NCBI GenBank assembly: GCA_040508515.1
Contig: JBEVMS010000038.1
Location: 1-14,407 of the forward strand
Origin: JBEVMS01 sp040508515
GTDB taxonomy: Bacteria; Pseudomonadota; Gammaproteobacteria; Xanthomonadales; Rhodanobacteraceae
DNA: 14,407 bases
Reading direction: 5' to 3'
The stretch's first letter is position 1. Every line of letters begins with the position of its first letter. The notes beneath the pieces are model-generated. The model saw only the letters and a program-made list of their open reading frames with translations, was not told where the DNA came from and ran no database searches. A program made the translations under genes and the position numbers. Below, piece after piece: positions 1 through 9,682 of the stretch.

Positions 1-623
1 GAATTGATGCCGTCGGTTTGATCGTGCGTGGCCTCCAGCGAGTACCAGGCGTCGCCGCTGCGCCCGGAAAGTCCCAAGGCCTCGCGCCAATGCCCGTAGC
101 TGCCCACGCCCAGGCTCAGGCTGGGCGTAAAGCTGCCTTCGGGATGGCGGGTAAAAATTTGAATCACCCCGCCGATCGCCTCGGAGCCATAGAGGCTGGA
201 GAACGGTCCGCGCACGATTTCGATGCGTTCGATCTGTTCGACCGGAATGTCCTGGATCGCCGCCGTGCCGCTGGTGGCCGCGCCGATCTTGACCCCATCA
301 ACCAGCACCAGCACGTGATCGGACTCGGTGCCGCGCAAGAAAATCGAGGTGGCCTCGCCGGGTCCACCGTTGTTGGCTAGCGACATGCCCGGCGTCCCGC
401 GCAGCACATCGGCCAGCGTATTGGGCTGCAACCGCTCGATGTCGGCACGGGTGATCACGGTGACCGCGGCCAGGGTCTGATCCTGGCTCTGGGCGGTCCG
501 GGTGGCCGTGACCACCACATGATCCAACTGCGCCGCCACGTTGTCGTCGGCGAACGCGGTCGCGCCGAAGCAAAGCATGGCGGCCGTCGCCCAGCGGCGC
601 ATCGAAGAGGGTTCAAACAACAC
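1..623 (-). CDS. btuB: TonB-dependent vitamin B12 receptor BtuB, N-terminal part (cut by window start)
   Basis: Outer-membrane receptor for TonB-driven uptake, most likely of cobalamin. About 207 residues are visible. A signal peptide (arginine-rich start, then a hydrophobic stretch ending in ATAFA) is followed by a TonB-box-like segment (LDHVVVTATRT). Next comes the plug domain with LADVLRGTPGMSL, IFLRGTESDHVLVLVDGVK, IEIVRGPFSSLYGSEAIGG and VIQIFTR, then the start of the barrel. The plug wording is typical of BtuB-type receptors, and a cobalamin riboswitch lies just upstream on the same strand; together these support the B12 assignment. The start chosen is GTG at 623 because AGGAGA (630-635) sits 6 nt before it. 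An in-frame ATG at 602 also gives a good signal peptide but has no visible ribosome binding site. The barrel and C-terminus are outside the window, so intactness cannot be judged. Confidence 0.9.
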   Translation of the reverse strand, partial: MLFEPSSMRRWATAAMLCFGATAFADDNVAAQLDHVVVTATRTAQSQDQTLAAVTVITRADIERLQPNTLADVLRGTPGMSLANNGGPGEATSIFLRGTESDHVLVLVDGVKIGAATSGTAAIQDIPVEQIERIEIVRGPFSSLYGSEAIGGVIQIFTRHPEGSFTPSLSLGVGSYGHWREALGLSGRSGDAWYSLEATHDQTDGIN

Positions 624-683
624 AGCATGTCTCCTGCTGCCGCACCTACCCGCGCGGCATCGATAGCAATGGGACACACGGTG

Positions 684-710
684 AAAAAGTGCACGGCGGC
701 GACGCGTGCA
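684..710 (-). terminator. Possible riboswitch-controlled intrinsic terminator before btuB
   Basis: On the minus strand a 6-bp stem (TGCACG at 705-710 with CGTGCA at 690-695, 9-nt loop) is followed one base later by five Ts (684-688). The stem is short for a terminator. It is positioned between the riboswitch and the receptor start and competes with the 10-bp hairpin at 704-730. That makes it a candidate premature terminator, but a weak one. Confidence 0.35.
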
Positions 711-730
711 GCGACGCATCCGCTGCACGC
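704..730 (-). promoter_or_regulatory. 10-bp hairpin in the btuB leader, possible expression-platform stem
   Basis: This is a perfect 10-bp inverted repeat (704-713 with 721-730) with a 7-nt loop, 18 nt downstream of the riboswitch core on the minus strand. Its loop reads GATGCGT. The TGCG in it is complementary to CGCA (863-866) in the region expected to be loop 5 of the riboswitch, so it could be the kissing hairpin of the expression platform. It shares bases 705-710 with the next hairpin, so the two cannot form together. The function is inferred. Confidence 0.45.
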
Positions 731-748
731 CCACCGCGTGTCGGTAAT

Positions 749-939
749 CTGCAAGGCCGGTCTCCGGGCTTACGAGCGAAGGCGTCAAAGCCTTCCGATC
801 GACGCCTTCCCGTGCCAAGGCACAGTGGCTGCATGCATGTCGACCGTTTACTCGCCTACCGTTGCGGGGGCAGCTCCGGACTGGTCAAGCGCAACAAGCG
901 CGTGACGTACCGGATTCCCGTTTCAACCCTCGCCAGCAG
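749..939 (-). promoter_or_regulatory. Cobalamin (adenosylcobalamin-type) riboswitch
   Basis: Read on the minus strand this stretch has the conserved blocks of the cobalamin riboswitch in order. They are GGGAATCCGGT near the 5' end, CCGGAGCTGCCCCCGCAACGG (plus positions 859-879), the B12 box GCCACTG (823-829), GGGAAGGCG, and GCCCGGAGACCGGCC at the 3' end. A 9-bp stem (778-786 with 801-809) and a closing P1-like stem (CTGC/GGC at 932-939 with GCC/GCAG at 749-757) frame the element. In this class cobalamin binding usually lowers expression of the downstream uptake gene. The ends are set by the P1-like pairing and may be off by several bases. It lies in the leader of the BtuB-like receptor gene. 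Confidence 0.95.
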
Positions 940-978
940 CGAAGGTCACCTTGAGGGAGGAAAGTCTAACCCATAAAC

Positions 979-1009
979 CACGACGACCGCGCACCGCGCG
1001 GCCATCGTG
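979..1009 (-). terminator. Hairpin downstream of clpB, probable 3' end of its transcript
   Basis: A two-part stem (5 bp, 3x3 internal loop, 6 bp of pure GC, 3-nt loop) lies 25 nt after the clpB stop. It is followed on the minus strand by GTTTATGG, which is only a short T run. A second 7-bp hairpin (1017-1034) overlaps the clpB stop codon. The position suits a clpB terminator, but the T tract is poor, so read-through toward the btuB leader is possible. Confidence 0.4.
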
Positions 1010-1033
1010 ATGGAACAGTGCCACCGTTGGCAC

Positions 1034-3616
<2,583 letters not shown>

Positions 3617-3663
3617 GGTGTATCCCCGACATTGGTTGGCAGCCGTGCCGCCGCTGCACATGC

Positions 3664-3691
3664 ACATGTGGCCGTACCGTAGCGCTTCAAG
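3664..3691 (-). promoter_or_regulatory. Sigma-32 (RpoH) type heat-shock promoter of clpB
   Basis: On the minus strand CTTGAAG (3685-3691) is separated by 13 nt from CCACATGT (3664-3671). The sigma-32 consensus is CTTGAAA, then CCCCATNT after 13-17 nt, so the -35 differs at one base and the -10 at one base. The predicted transcript start is near 3657, leaving a leader of about 40 nt before the clpB ATG. Heat-shock control of clpB is established in proteobacteria, which makes the match more credible. Confidence 0.75.
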
Positions 3692-3789
3692 CGCCCTCAC
3701 TGGGGGACCGTGGTCGGATCAGTGCATGCAACAAGAGCTTCATGCAAGCTTTGCTATGGTTGAGGCTTATACCCCTGATCGCCGCCCCC

Positions 3790-4608
3790 ATGTACGTACC
3801 CAAGCACTTGCCGCCACCGCCCCTGCCCGCTGCCGATGAGTCGTGGGCGATGTTTCTGGATGTCGATGGCAGCCTGCTCGACTTTGCCGATCAGCCCGAG
3901 CAGGTGTTCGTGCCAGACAGCCTCAAACAATTGCTGCATCACTTGCATCATGCGCTCGATGGCGCGCTGGCGCTGGTCAGTGGCCGCAACATCAGCGACC
4001 TGGACAGCTTGTTCGGGATTCCCGGCTGGGCCAAGGCCGGCCTGCATGGCCTTGAGCTGCAGCGGCCGGACGGGCACCGTCGCGATATCGAAATCGACCC
4101 GCGTCAGCAGGCCAAGCTGCGCCGCGAAGCCGCCGCGCTGGCCGACTGCCTGCCCGGCGTGCGACTGGAAGACAAAGGCCTGGCCGTGGCCCTGCATACC
4201 CGACGCGCGCCTCAGCAATGGGAGGCGCTGCGCGAAGGCACCGAGGCGTTGATCGGCAGTCTGCCGGGTTTCGAGCTGCAACCGGGCAACCAGGTGATCG
4301 AGATCAAGCCCAGCGGCATGAACAAAGGCGTGGCGGTGTCCGAGTTGCTGAGCTTGCCGCCATTCACCGGCCGCACGCCGGTGTATGTGGGCGACGATCT
4401 GACGGACGAGCACGCCTTCGCCACGGTCAATCTGGAAAACGGTATCAGCGTGCGGGTCGGCGAACGCGAGCCGAGCCTGGCGCAATTCACACTGTCTACG
4501 CCAACCCAACTGCACGCTTGGTTGAATCGCGTACGCGTAATTTTCGACGAGGGAGCTACATCACATGCCAACCGCCCAGGAGGTCTGCGGACCACCCGCG
4601 AATCTTGA
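3790..4608 (+). CDS. otsB: Trehalose-6-phosphate phosphatase OtsB (HAD superfamily)
   Basis: Removes phosphate from trehalose-6-phosphate to give trehalose, the second step of the OtsAB pathway in the cytoplasm. The product is 272 residues (E. coli OtsB is 266). HAD motif I is FLDVDGS (nucleophile D24, D26), motif II is ALVSGR, and the family signature GLHGLELQ follows. The lysine motif is GMNKGVAV and motif IV is VYVGDDLTDEHAF, which supplies the Mg2+-binding aspartates. The start at 3790 places motif I at the distance usual for the family. An in-frame ATG at 3742 would add 16 hydrophobic residues with no family support, although it has a weak AAGAG before it; neither start has a strong ribosome binding site. 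It is the first gene of a plus-strand operon, its 3' end overlaps the next gene by 44 bp, and it is divergent from clpB. Confidence 0.93.
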   Translation: MYVPKHLPPPPLPAADESWAMFLDVDGSLLDFADQPEQVFVPDSLKQLLHHLHHALDGALALVSGRNISDLDSLFGIPGWAKAGLHGLELQRPDGHRRDIEIDPRQQAKLRREAAALADCLPGVRLEDKGLAVALHTRRAPQQWEALREGTEALIGSLPGFELQPGNQVIEIKPSGMNKGVAVSELLSLPPFTGRTPVYVGDDLTDEHAFATVNLENGISVRVGEREPSLAQFTLSTPTQLHAWLNRVRVIFDEGATSHANRPGGLRTTRES

Positions 4609-6373
4609 ACTTGGCGTCATCGGCAACGGCAGCGTCGCCGCACTGATCGATCGCCATGGCCGCATCGTCTGGGGCTGCCTGCCTCGTTTCGACGGCGATG
4701 CCAGCTTCTGTTCGCTGCTCTCGCCGACCCAGGAAGGCGGTGATTGGGCGATCGAACTGGAAGACTTCGTACGCGCCGAGCAGCACTACCTTCCCAACAC
4801 CGCGGTGTTGGTGACCAAGCTCTACGACAGCCACGGCGGCGGCATTGAAATCGTCGATTTCTCGCCGCGCTACCGCACCCATGGCCGGCTGTATTACCCG
4901 GTGATGCTGGCCCGGCGCGTGCGCCCCTTGAGCGGCGCCCCGCGCATCCGCGTGCTGCTGCGTCCGCTGTGCGACTACGGCGCACGCGTGCCGGAAACCA
5001 CGGCTGGCAGCAACCATATCCGCTACCTGCTGGACGGCGTCACCATGCGCCTGACCGCTGACATCGCCGCGCCGTTGATCGAACGCGGCCTGCCGTTTGG
5101 GTTGGACCGCAGCGCGCACTTCGTCTTCGGGCCCGACGAAACGCTCAGTCAAAGTCCGGCCGACTACATCCACACCGCGCTGGAATACACCACCGACTAC
5201 TGGCGCGAATGGACCCGCTACCTGTCGGTGCCTTACGAATGGCAGGACGCGGTGATCCGCGCCGCCATCACGTTGAAGCTCTGCCAATACGAAGCGACCG
5301 GAGCGATCGTGGCGGCGCTGACCACGTCGATCCCCGAAGCGGCCGGCACCGCACGCAACTGGGACTACCGCTACTGCTGGCTGCGCGACGCGGCCTTCAC
5401 CGTGCGCGCGCTCAATCGGCTGGGCGCCACCCGCACGATGGAGGAATACATCCGCTACGTGTTCAACGTGGTGGTCGGCGAAACCGACGACGAGATCGGC
5501 CCGGTGTTCGGCATCACCTTCGAGCGCGAACTGACCGAGCGCCAGGTCAGCGGGCTGGCCGGTTATCGCGGGATGGGCCCGGTGCGCGTGGGCAACGATG
5601 CTTGGCGCCAGCGTCAGAACGATGTCTACGGCTCGGTGGTGCTGGCCTCGGCGCAGTTGTTCTTCGATCGCCGACTGGATCGTCCCGGCGACCAGTTGAC
5701 CTTCCATCGGCTGGAGCGGATGGGCCGGATGGCCCTGCGCATGGCCGAGGTACCGGATGCCGGATTGTGGGAATTTCGCGGTCGTGCCGCGGTGCATACC
5801 TATTCGGCAGCGATGTGCTGGGCCGCCTGCGATCGGCTGGCGCATATCGCCACCGAACTTGGCCTGACCGAGCGCGCGCGCTACTGGCACGACGAGGCGG
5901 TGCAACTGCGCGAGCGCATCCTGACGCGTGCCTGGAATGCATCGCTGGGCTATTTCGTGGACGCCTACGATGGCGAGCACTTGGATGCCAGCCTGCTGCT
6001 GCTGGCCGACATCGGCTTCATCGACGCGATGGATCCGCGCTTCATCGCCACCGTCGATGCGGTAGGCGAGGCGCTGGGACGCGGCGACTATCTGTTCCGC
6101 TATATCGCACCGGACGATTTCGGCGCGCCGGAAACCAGTTTCAACATCTGCACCTTCTGGTACATCGAGGCGCTGGCCGCCACCGGCCGTACGCAGCGCG
6201 CCCGCGCCATGTTTGAAAACATGCTGGCGCAGCGCAATCCGCTGGGCCTGCTGTCCGAGGACATCGCGCCAGCCACCGGCGAGCACTGGGGCAATTTCCC
6301 GCAGACCTACTCTTTGGTCGGGGTGATCCAAACCGCAATGCGGCTGTCGCGCCGCTGGGAAGAAGCGCTATGA
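4565..6373 (+). CDS. Glycoside hydrolase family 15 protein (candidate trehalase or alpha-glucosidase)
   Basis: A 602-residue protein with the two-part GH15 layout: an N-terminal beta-sandwich (about 1-230, beginning LELGVIGNGSVAALID) and an (alpha/alpha)6 barrel. The barrel carries NWDYRYCWLRDA (265-276), DAGLWEFRG with the expected catalytic acid E403, FNICTFWYIEAL, and ATGEHWGNFPQTYS with the second acidic motif around E573. No signal peptide is seen, so it should be cytoplasmic. GH15 includes glucoamylases, glucodextranases and bacterial trehalases that invert the alpha-1,1 bond of trehalose. The sequence alone does not tell these apart. Its position inside a trehalose operon makes trehalase activity, or action on a maltooligosaccharide pool, plausible. 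GAGGGAG (4549-4555) lies 9 nt before the ATG. The gene overlaps otsB by 44 bp and otsA by ATGA, so translation is probably coupled. Confidence 0.93.
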   Translation: MPTAQEVCGPPANLELGVIGNGSVAALIDRHGRIVWGCLPRFDGDASFCSLLSPTQEGGDWAIELEDFVRAEQHYLPNTAVLVTKLYDSHGGGIEIVDFSPRYRTHGRLYYPVMLARRVRPLSGAPRIRVLLRPLCDYGARVPETTAGSNHIRYLLDGVTMRLTADIAAPLIERGLPFGLDRSAHFVFGPDETLSQSPADYIHTALEYTTDYWREWTRYLSVPYEWQDAVIRAAITLKLCQYEATGAIVAALTTSIPEAAGTARNWDYRYCWLRDAAFTVRALNRLGATRTMEEYIRYVFNVVVGETDDEIGPVFGITFERELTERQVSGLAGYRGMGPVRVGNDAWRQRQNDVYGSVVLASAQLFFDRRLDRPGDQLTFHRLERMGRMALRMAEVPDAGLWEFRGRAAVHTYSAAMCWAACDRLAHIATELGLTERARYWHDEAVQLRERILTRAWNASLGYFVDAYDGEHLDASLLLLADIGFIDAMDPRFIATVDAVGEALGRGDYLFRYIAPDDFGAPETSFNICTFWYIEALAATGRTQRARAMFENMLAQRNPLGLLSEDIAPATGEHWGNFPQTYSLVGVIQTAMRLSRRWEEAL

Positions 6374-7770
6374 GCCGACTGGTGGTGGTATCCAACCGCG
6401 TGGCCGAACCCAACCAGACCTCCACCGGCGGGCTGGCTTCGGCGATGCAGGCCGCGCTGCAGGAGCGTGGCGGGCTGTGGTTCGGCTGGAGCGGCAAGGT
6501 GGTGGCCAAGTCCAATCCGCGCTTGCGTCGGCAACAGCACGGCGCCATCGACTACGTCACGGCGGATCTGTCCAAGCAGGACTACGAGGATTTCTACGCC
6601 GGCTTCGCCAACCGCTCGCTCTGGCCGCTACTGCACTACCGCCCCGACCTGGTCGATTACCAGCGCAGCCATCTGGACGGCTATTTGAAAGTCAATGCCG
6701 ACTATGCCGACCACCTGGTGAAATTACTGCGTCCCGACGACATCATCTGGGTGCACGATTATCAGTTGATCCCGCTCGGCTCGATGTTGCGCGAACGCGG
6801 CGTGCAGAACCGCATCGGCTTTTTCCTGCACACGCCGCTGCCGGCCGCCGGCCTGCTGATCGCCCTGCCCAACCATCGGGCGCTGCTGGAAACCCTGGCC
6901 AGTTACGACCTGATCGGCCTGCACACGGCGCGCGACTTGCGCGCTCTGGAGGATTATTTCCTCCACGAAGCGGGCGCGGCGATGCGCACCGGCGGGCGCT
7001 TGCGCATGCCCAACGGACGCACCTTTCGCGCCGGCGTGTTCCCGATCAGCATCGATACCGGGGTGGTCGCCGCCACCGCCCGCCGCGCCGAGCACGAGCC
7101 GGAGATCGAGCAACTGCACGACAGCCTCAATCAGCGGGCGCTGATCATCGGGGTGGACCGATTGGACTATTCCAAGGGCCTGCCGCAACGTTTTCAGGCA
7201 CTGGAACGGCTCCTGGAACGCAATCCCGAGTTCCATCAAAAGGTCACCTTTCTGCAAATCGCGCCGCCCTCGCGCGGCAGCGTGCCGGAGTACCGGCAGA
7301 TTCGCCGCGACCTGGAGCGCAGCGCCGGCCATATCAACGGGCTTTACGCCACGCCGGACTGGACCCCGATCCGCTACGTCAACAAGTCGTTCCCCCATTC
7401 GGTGCTCACTGGCTATTACCGCGCGGCACGCATCGGCCTGATCACGCCGCTGCGCGACGGCATGAATTTGGTCGCCAAGGAATACGTCGCCTGCCAGAAC
7501 CCCAAGAATCCGGGCGTGCTGATTCTGTCGCGCTTCGCCGGCGCGGCGCAGGAGCTGGGCGATGCGCTGCTGGTCAATCCGGCCGATACCGAAGAAGTGG
7601 CCGACGCGCTGGAAAAGGCCTTGAAAATGCCACTGAAGGAGCGCCGCGACCGCTGGCACGCCTTGATGACGGTGCTGCAACGCCAAGACATCACCGTGTG
7701 GCGCAATGCCTTTTTGCAATCGCTGCTAGCTGAGGGCGAGAACACCGACCGGCGCGATCAAGCGGCTTGA
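6370..7770 (+). CDS. otsA: Trehalose-6-phosphate synthase OtsA (GT20)
   Basis: Transfers glucose from UDP-glucose (or another nucleotide sugar) to glucose-6-phosphate, the first step of trehalose synthesis. The product is 466 residues (E. coli OtsA has 474). Residues that in E. coli bind the substrates sit at the same or nearly the same numbers: N9-R10, the G20-G21-L22 loop, W40, Y76, W85, D130 in VHDYQL, H154 in FFLHTPLP, and R264 and K269 in DRLDYSKGLPQR. The nucleotide-sugar segment PLRDGMNLVAKEYVACQ is intact. The start codon overlaps the stop of the GH15 gene in an ATGA arrangement. It is the last gene of the operon. The synthase gene lies after the phosphatase gene, the reverse of the pathway order. 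Confidence 0.97.
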   Translation: MSRLVVVSNRVAEPNQTSTGGLASAMQAALQERGGLWFGWSGKVVAKSNPRLRRQQHGAIDYVTADLSKQDYEDFYAGFANRSLWPLLHYRPDLVDYQRSHLDGYLKVNADYADHLVKLLRPDDIIWVHDYQLIPLGSMLRERGVQNRIGFFLHTPLPAAGLLIALPNHRALLETLASYDLIGLHTARDLRALEDYFLHEAGAAMRTGGRLRMPNGRTFRAGVFPISIDTGVVAATARRAEHEPEIEQLHDSLNQRALIIGVDRLDYSKGLPQRFQALERLLERNPEFHQKVTFLQIAPPSRGSVPEYRQIRRDLERSAGHINGLYATPDWTPIRYVNKSFPHSVLTGYYRAARIGLITPLRDGMNLVAKEYVACQNPKNPGVLILSRFAGAAQELGDALLVNPADTEEVADALEKALKMPLKERRDRWHALMTVLQRQDITVWRNAFLQSLLAEGENTDRRDQAA

Positions 7771-7806
7771 ACGTCAGCAGCGGCGGGAGCGGATCGCCGC
7801 GTGCGC

Positions 7807-7831
7807 TGCCACCTGCCTCCCTCAGGTGGCA
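7807..7831 (+). terminator. Hairpin between convergent otsA and pgeF
   Basis: A perfect 9-bp inverted repeat (TGCCACCTG with CAGGTGGCA, 7-nt loop) lies 36 nt after the otsA stop. No T tract follows on either strand. It could stop or stabilise the 3' end of the otsA transcript, but it is not a standard intrinsic terminator. Confidence 0.35.
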
Positions 7832-7860
7832 GGTGGCGCGGAACGGCGCGGCGGATGTTC

Positions 7861-7890
7861 GCGCCACGGCGACGTCATCGCCGTAGGCGC
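7861..7890 (-). terminator. Second hairpin between convergent otsA and pgeF
   Basis: A 12-bp stem (GCGCC plus ACGGCGA pairing with TCGCCGT and GGCGC, one bulged A at 7885, 5-nt loop) lies 24 nt after the pgeF stop on the minus strand. It has no T run. It probably forms the 3' end of the rluD-pgeF transcript or protects it. It is equally usable by plus-strand transcripts from otsA. Confidence 0.3.
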
Positions 7891-7913
7891 CACTGCCGTC
7901 GGCTAGCGGCGCA

Positions 7914-8657
7914 TCAGTCGATCCAGATCAGGCTGGCGAAGCGCCCGCTGCGGGCCCCATCGCGACGGTAGGAATAAAAGCGCGCGTCGGTAAAGGTATC
8001 GAAGCCGCCGCCATAGATGGAGTCCACGCCGGCCGCACGCAGACGTTGCCGCGCCAGCGCGGCCAAGTCGCACAACCAATGCCCGGGCCGGGTCGGCATA
8101 AACGCCGACGCGGCGGCCGGATCATGCGCGAGAAACGCCGCATGCACCTCCTCGCCGACTTCGTAGGAGGGTTGGCCGATGCACGGTCCCAGCCATGCCA
8201 GCAGCCGCCGGGGCGGCAAGGGCATCTGCGCCACCGTGGCTTCCAGCACACCGGCGGCCAGCCCGCGCCAACCGGCATGGGCCGCCGCGACGCTTTGGCC
8301 ATCCTCGCCACAAAACAGCACGGGCAGGCAATCGGCAGTGAGGATCGCCAGCGGCCGTCCACGCGCCAGGGTTGTGGCCGCATCGGCTTCCGGCGCGGAC
8401 GTGCCGGCCGCGTGCTCGGCGCGATGCACCGTCACGCCATGCACTTGACGCAGAAAAAACGCTGGCTCGGCCAACGCCAGCGCCCGGCCAAGCACCAGCC
8501 GGTTGGACTGCACCGTCTCGATCCGCTCACCGCTGTTGAGGCCCAGGTTGAAACGCTCATAGGGCGACTCTGAGCTGCCAGGTCCAAAGCGCGTGCTGAC
8601 CGCGGTGCGTACCCGCAGCGGGGCCGGCCATTCCGGAGTAACCCAGATCTCAGGCAT
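7914..8657 (-). CDS. pgeF: Peptidoglycan editing factor PgeF (YfiH, polyphenol-oxidase/laccase-domain family)
   Basis: Small cytosolic metalloenzyme of the YfiH/DUF152 family. In E. coli it clears wrongly built UDP-MurNAc-L-Ser and so protects peptidoglycan composition; other members have been reported as purine nucleoside phosphorylases or laccase-like oxidases. The product is 247 residues. The three conserved metal-binding positions are present: H73 in RQVHG, C110 in LTADCLPV and H127 in AAHAGWRG, close to E. coli H71, C107 and H124. The C-terminus has the family run ending in SGRFASLIW. ATG at 8657 is preferred because AGGAG lies 6 nt before it; the adjacent GTG at 8660 is too close. It follows rluD by 49 nt on the same strand and is probably co-transcribed with it. 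Confidence 0.94.
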   Translation of the reverse strand: MPEIWVTPEWPAPLRVRTAVSTRFGPGSSESPYERFNLGLNSGERIETVQSNRLVLGRALALAEPAFFLRQVHGVTVHRAEHAAGTSAPEADAATTLARGRPLAILTADCLPVLFCGEDGQSVAAAHAGWRGLAAGVLEATVAQMPLPPRRLLAWLGPCIGQPSYEVGEEVHAAFLAHDPAAASAFMPTRPGHWLCDLAALARQRLRAAGVDSIYGGGFDTFTDARFYSYRRDGARSGRFASLIWID

Positions 8658-8706
8658 CACATGCTCCTGGGCGGTTCGTCGAATCGGCTAGGCATCCGCT
8701 GCGGCC

Positions 8707-9672
8707 TCATGCCAACGGTTGCGCCGTATCCTGGCGCAGCGTTTCGATCAAAGCTTCCTGATCGGCCGGGCGCGGCACCTCGAACTGCATCGGCTCACCG
8801 CTGACCGGATGCGCAAAGGCCAAGCGTTCGGCATGCAGCGCCTGCCGCCGGAAACCCCGCAACGCCTCCACCAACGCGGGGGTTGCGCCCTTGGGCAGGC
8901 GCAGGCCAGCGCTGTAGAGCGGATCGCCAACCAGCGCATGGCCGATATGCGCCATGTGCACACGAATCTGGTGGGTACGCCCTGTTTCCAATTGGCACTG
9001 CAACAGGCTGTGCGCGCGAAAGCGTTCGCGCAGCCGGTAGTGCGTGACTGCGTGCCGGCCGTCGTCCTCGTCGCGCACGGCCTGGCGCAGGCGATCGCCC
9101 ATGTGCCGGCCGATCGGCGCATCGACCGTGCCGCCGGCCACCATCGTGCCCATCACCACCGCTTCGTATAAGCGCTCGACGGCATGGCGCGAGAGCATTT
9201 CCACCAGCGCCGTATGCGCCGGCAAGGTCCGCGCCACCACCATCAGGCCGGAGGTGTCCTTGTCCAAACGGTGCACGATGCCGCCACGCGGCAGCTCAGC
9301 CAGGCGCGGATCGTAGTGCAGCAGCGCGTTCAGCACCGTGCCGCCGGCATTGCCGGCGCCCGGATGCACGACCAGTCCGGCCGGCTTGTTGAGCACCAGC
9401 AGGTGTTCGTCCTCGTGCACCACGTCCAGGGCGATCGGCTCGGCCTCAAGGCTCACCTCGATCGCCAGCTCGGCCTCAATGGTGACCCGCTCGCCACCCC
9501 GCAGCAGGTGCCGCGGGGCCGCCGGTACACCGTCCAGGCTCACCGCCCCGGCCTTGATCCAGCCGCTCAGCCGCGAGCGCGAGTAGTCGGGGAACATCTC
9601 GGCCAAAGCCTGGTCGAACCTGCGACCTGCCGCCGACAGGGGCACGATGGCATCGTGACTGACGGTGGTCAT
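8707..9672 (-). CDS. rluD: 23S rRNA pseudouridine synthase RluD
   Basis: Converts uridines 1911, 1915 and 1917 of helix 69 of 23S rRNA (E. coli numbering) to pseudouridine, which helps large-subunit assembly and function. The product is 321 residues. It has an N-terminal S4 RNA-binding domain (about 17-75, with DYSRSRLSGWIKAGAVSLDG) and then the RluA-family catalytic domain. That domain contains LVLNKPAGLVVHPG, GIVHRLDKDTSGLMV with catalytic D137, LETGRTHQIRVHMAHIGHALVGDPLY, and a C-terminal RQALHAERLAFAHP. The separate S4 domain, family motifs and bamD/pgeF neighbours favour RluD over RluC or RluA. The start ATG at 9672 is preceded by GGGGAGG with a 5-nt gap. It is divergent from bamD across 70 bp. 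Confidence 0.95.
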   Translation of the reverse strand: MTTVSHDAIVPLSAAGRRFDQALAEMFPDYSRSRLSGWIKAGAVSLDGVPAAPRHLLRGGERVTIEAELAIEVSLEAEPIALDVVHEDEHLLVLNKPAGLVVHPGAGNAGGTVLNALLHYDPRLAELPRGGIVHRLDKDTSGLMVVARTLPAHTALVEMLSRHAVERLYEAVVMGTMVAGGTVDAPIGRHMGDRLRQAVRDEDDGRHAVTHYRLRERFRAHSLLQCQLETGRTHQIRVHMAHIGHALVGDPLYSAGLRLPKGATPALVEALRGFRRQALHAERLAFAHPVSGEPMQFEVPRPADQEALIETLRQDTAQPLA

Positions 9673-9682
9673 ACCAGCCTCC

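Noticed and set aside
519..976. Short open frames across the btuB leader
   Set aside because: They cross the riboswitch, whose conserved RNA blocks explain the sequence better; the products look random.
4556..6331. Open frame of 591 codons on the minus strand opposite the GH15 gene
   Set aside because: Same shadow effect; the plus-strand GH15 motifs and tight overlaps with otsB and otsA leave no doubt about the coding strand.
6477..7733. Long alternative plus-strand frame within otsA
   Set aside because: Arg/Pro/Ala-rich low-complexity product typical of an out-of-phase frame; the OtsA frame has all catalytic residues.
8046..8573. Plus-strand frame opposite pgeF
   Set aside because: Shadow of pgeF; no domain and no ribosome binding site context.
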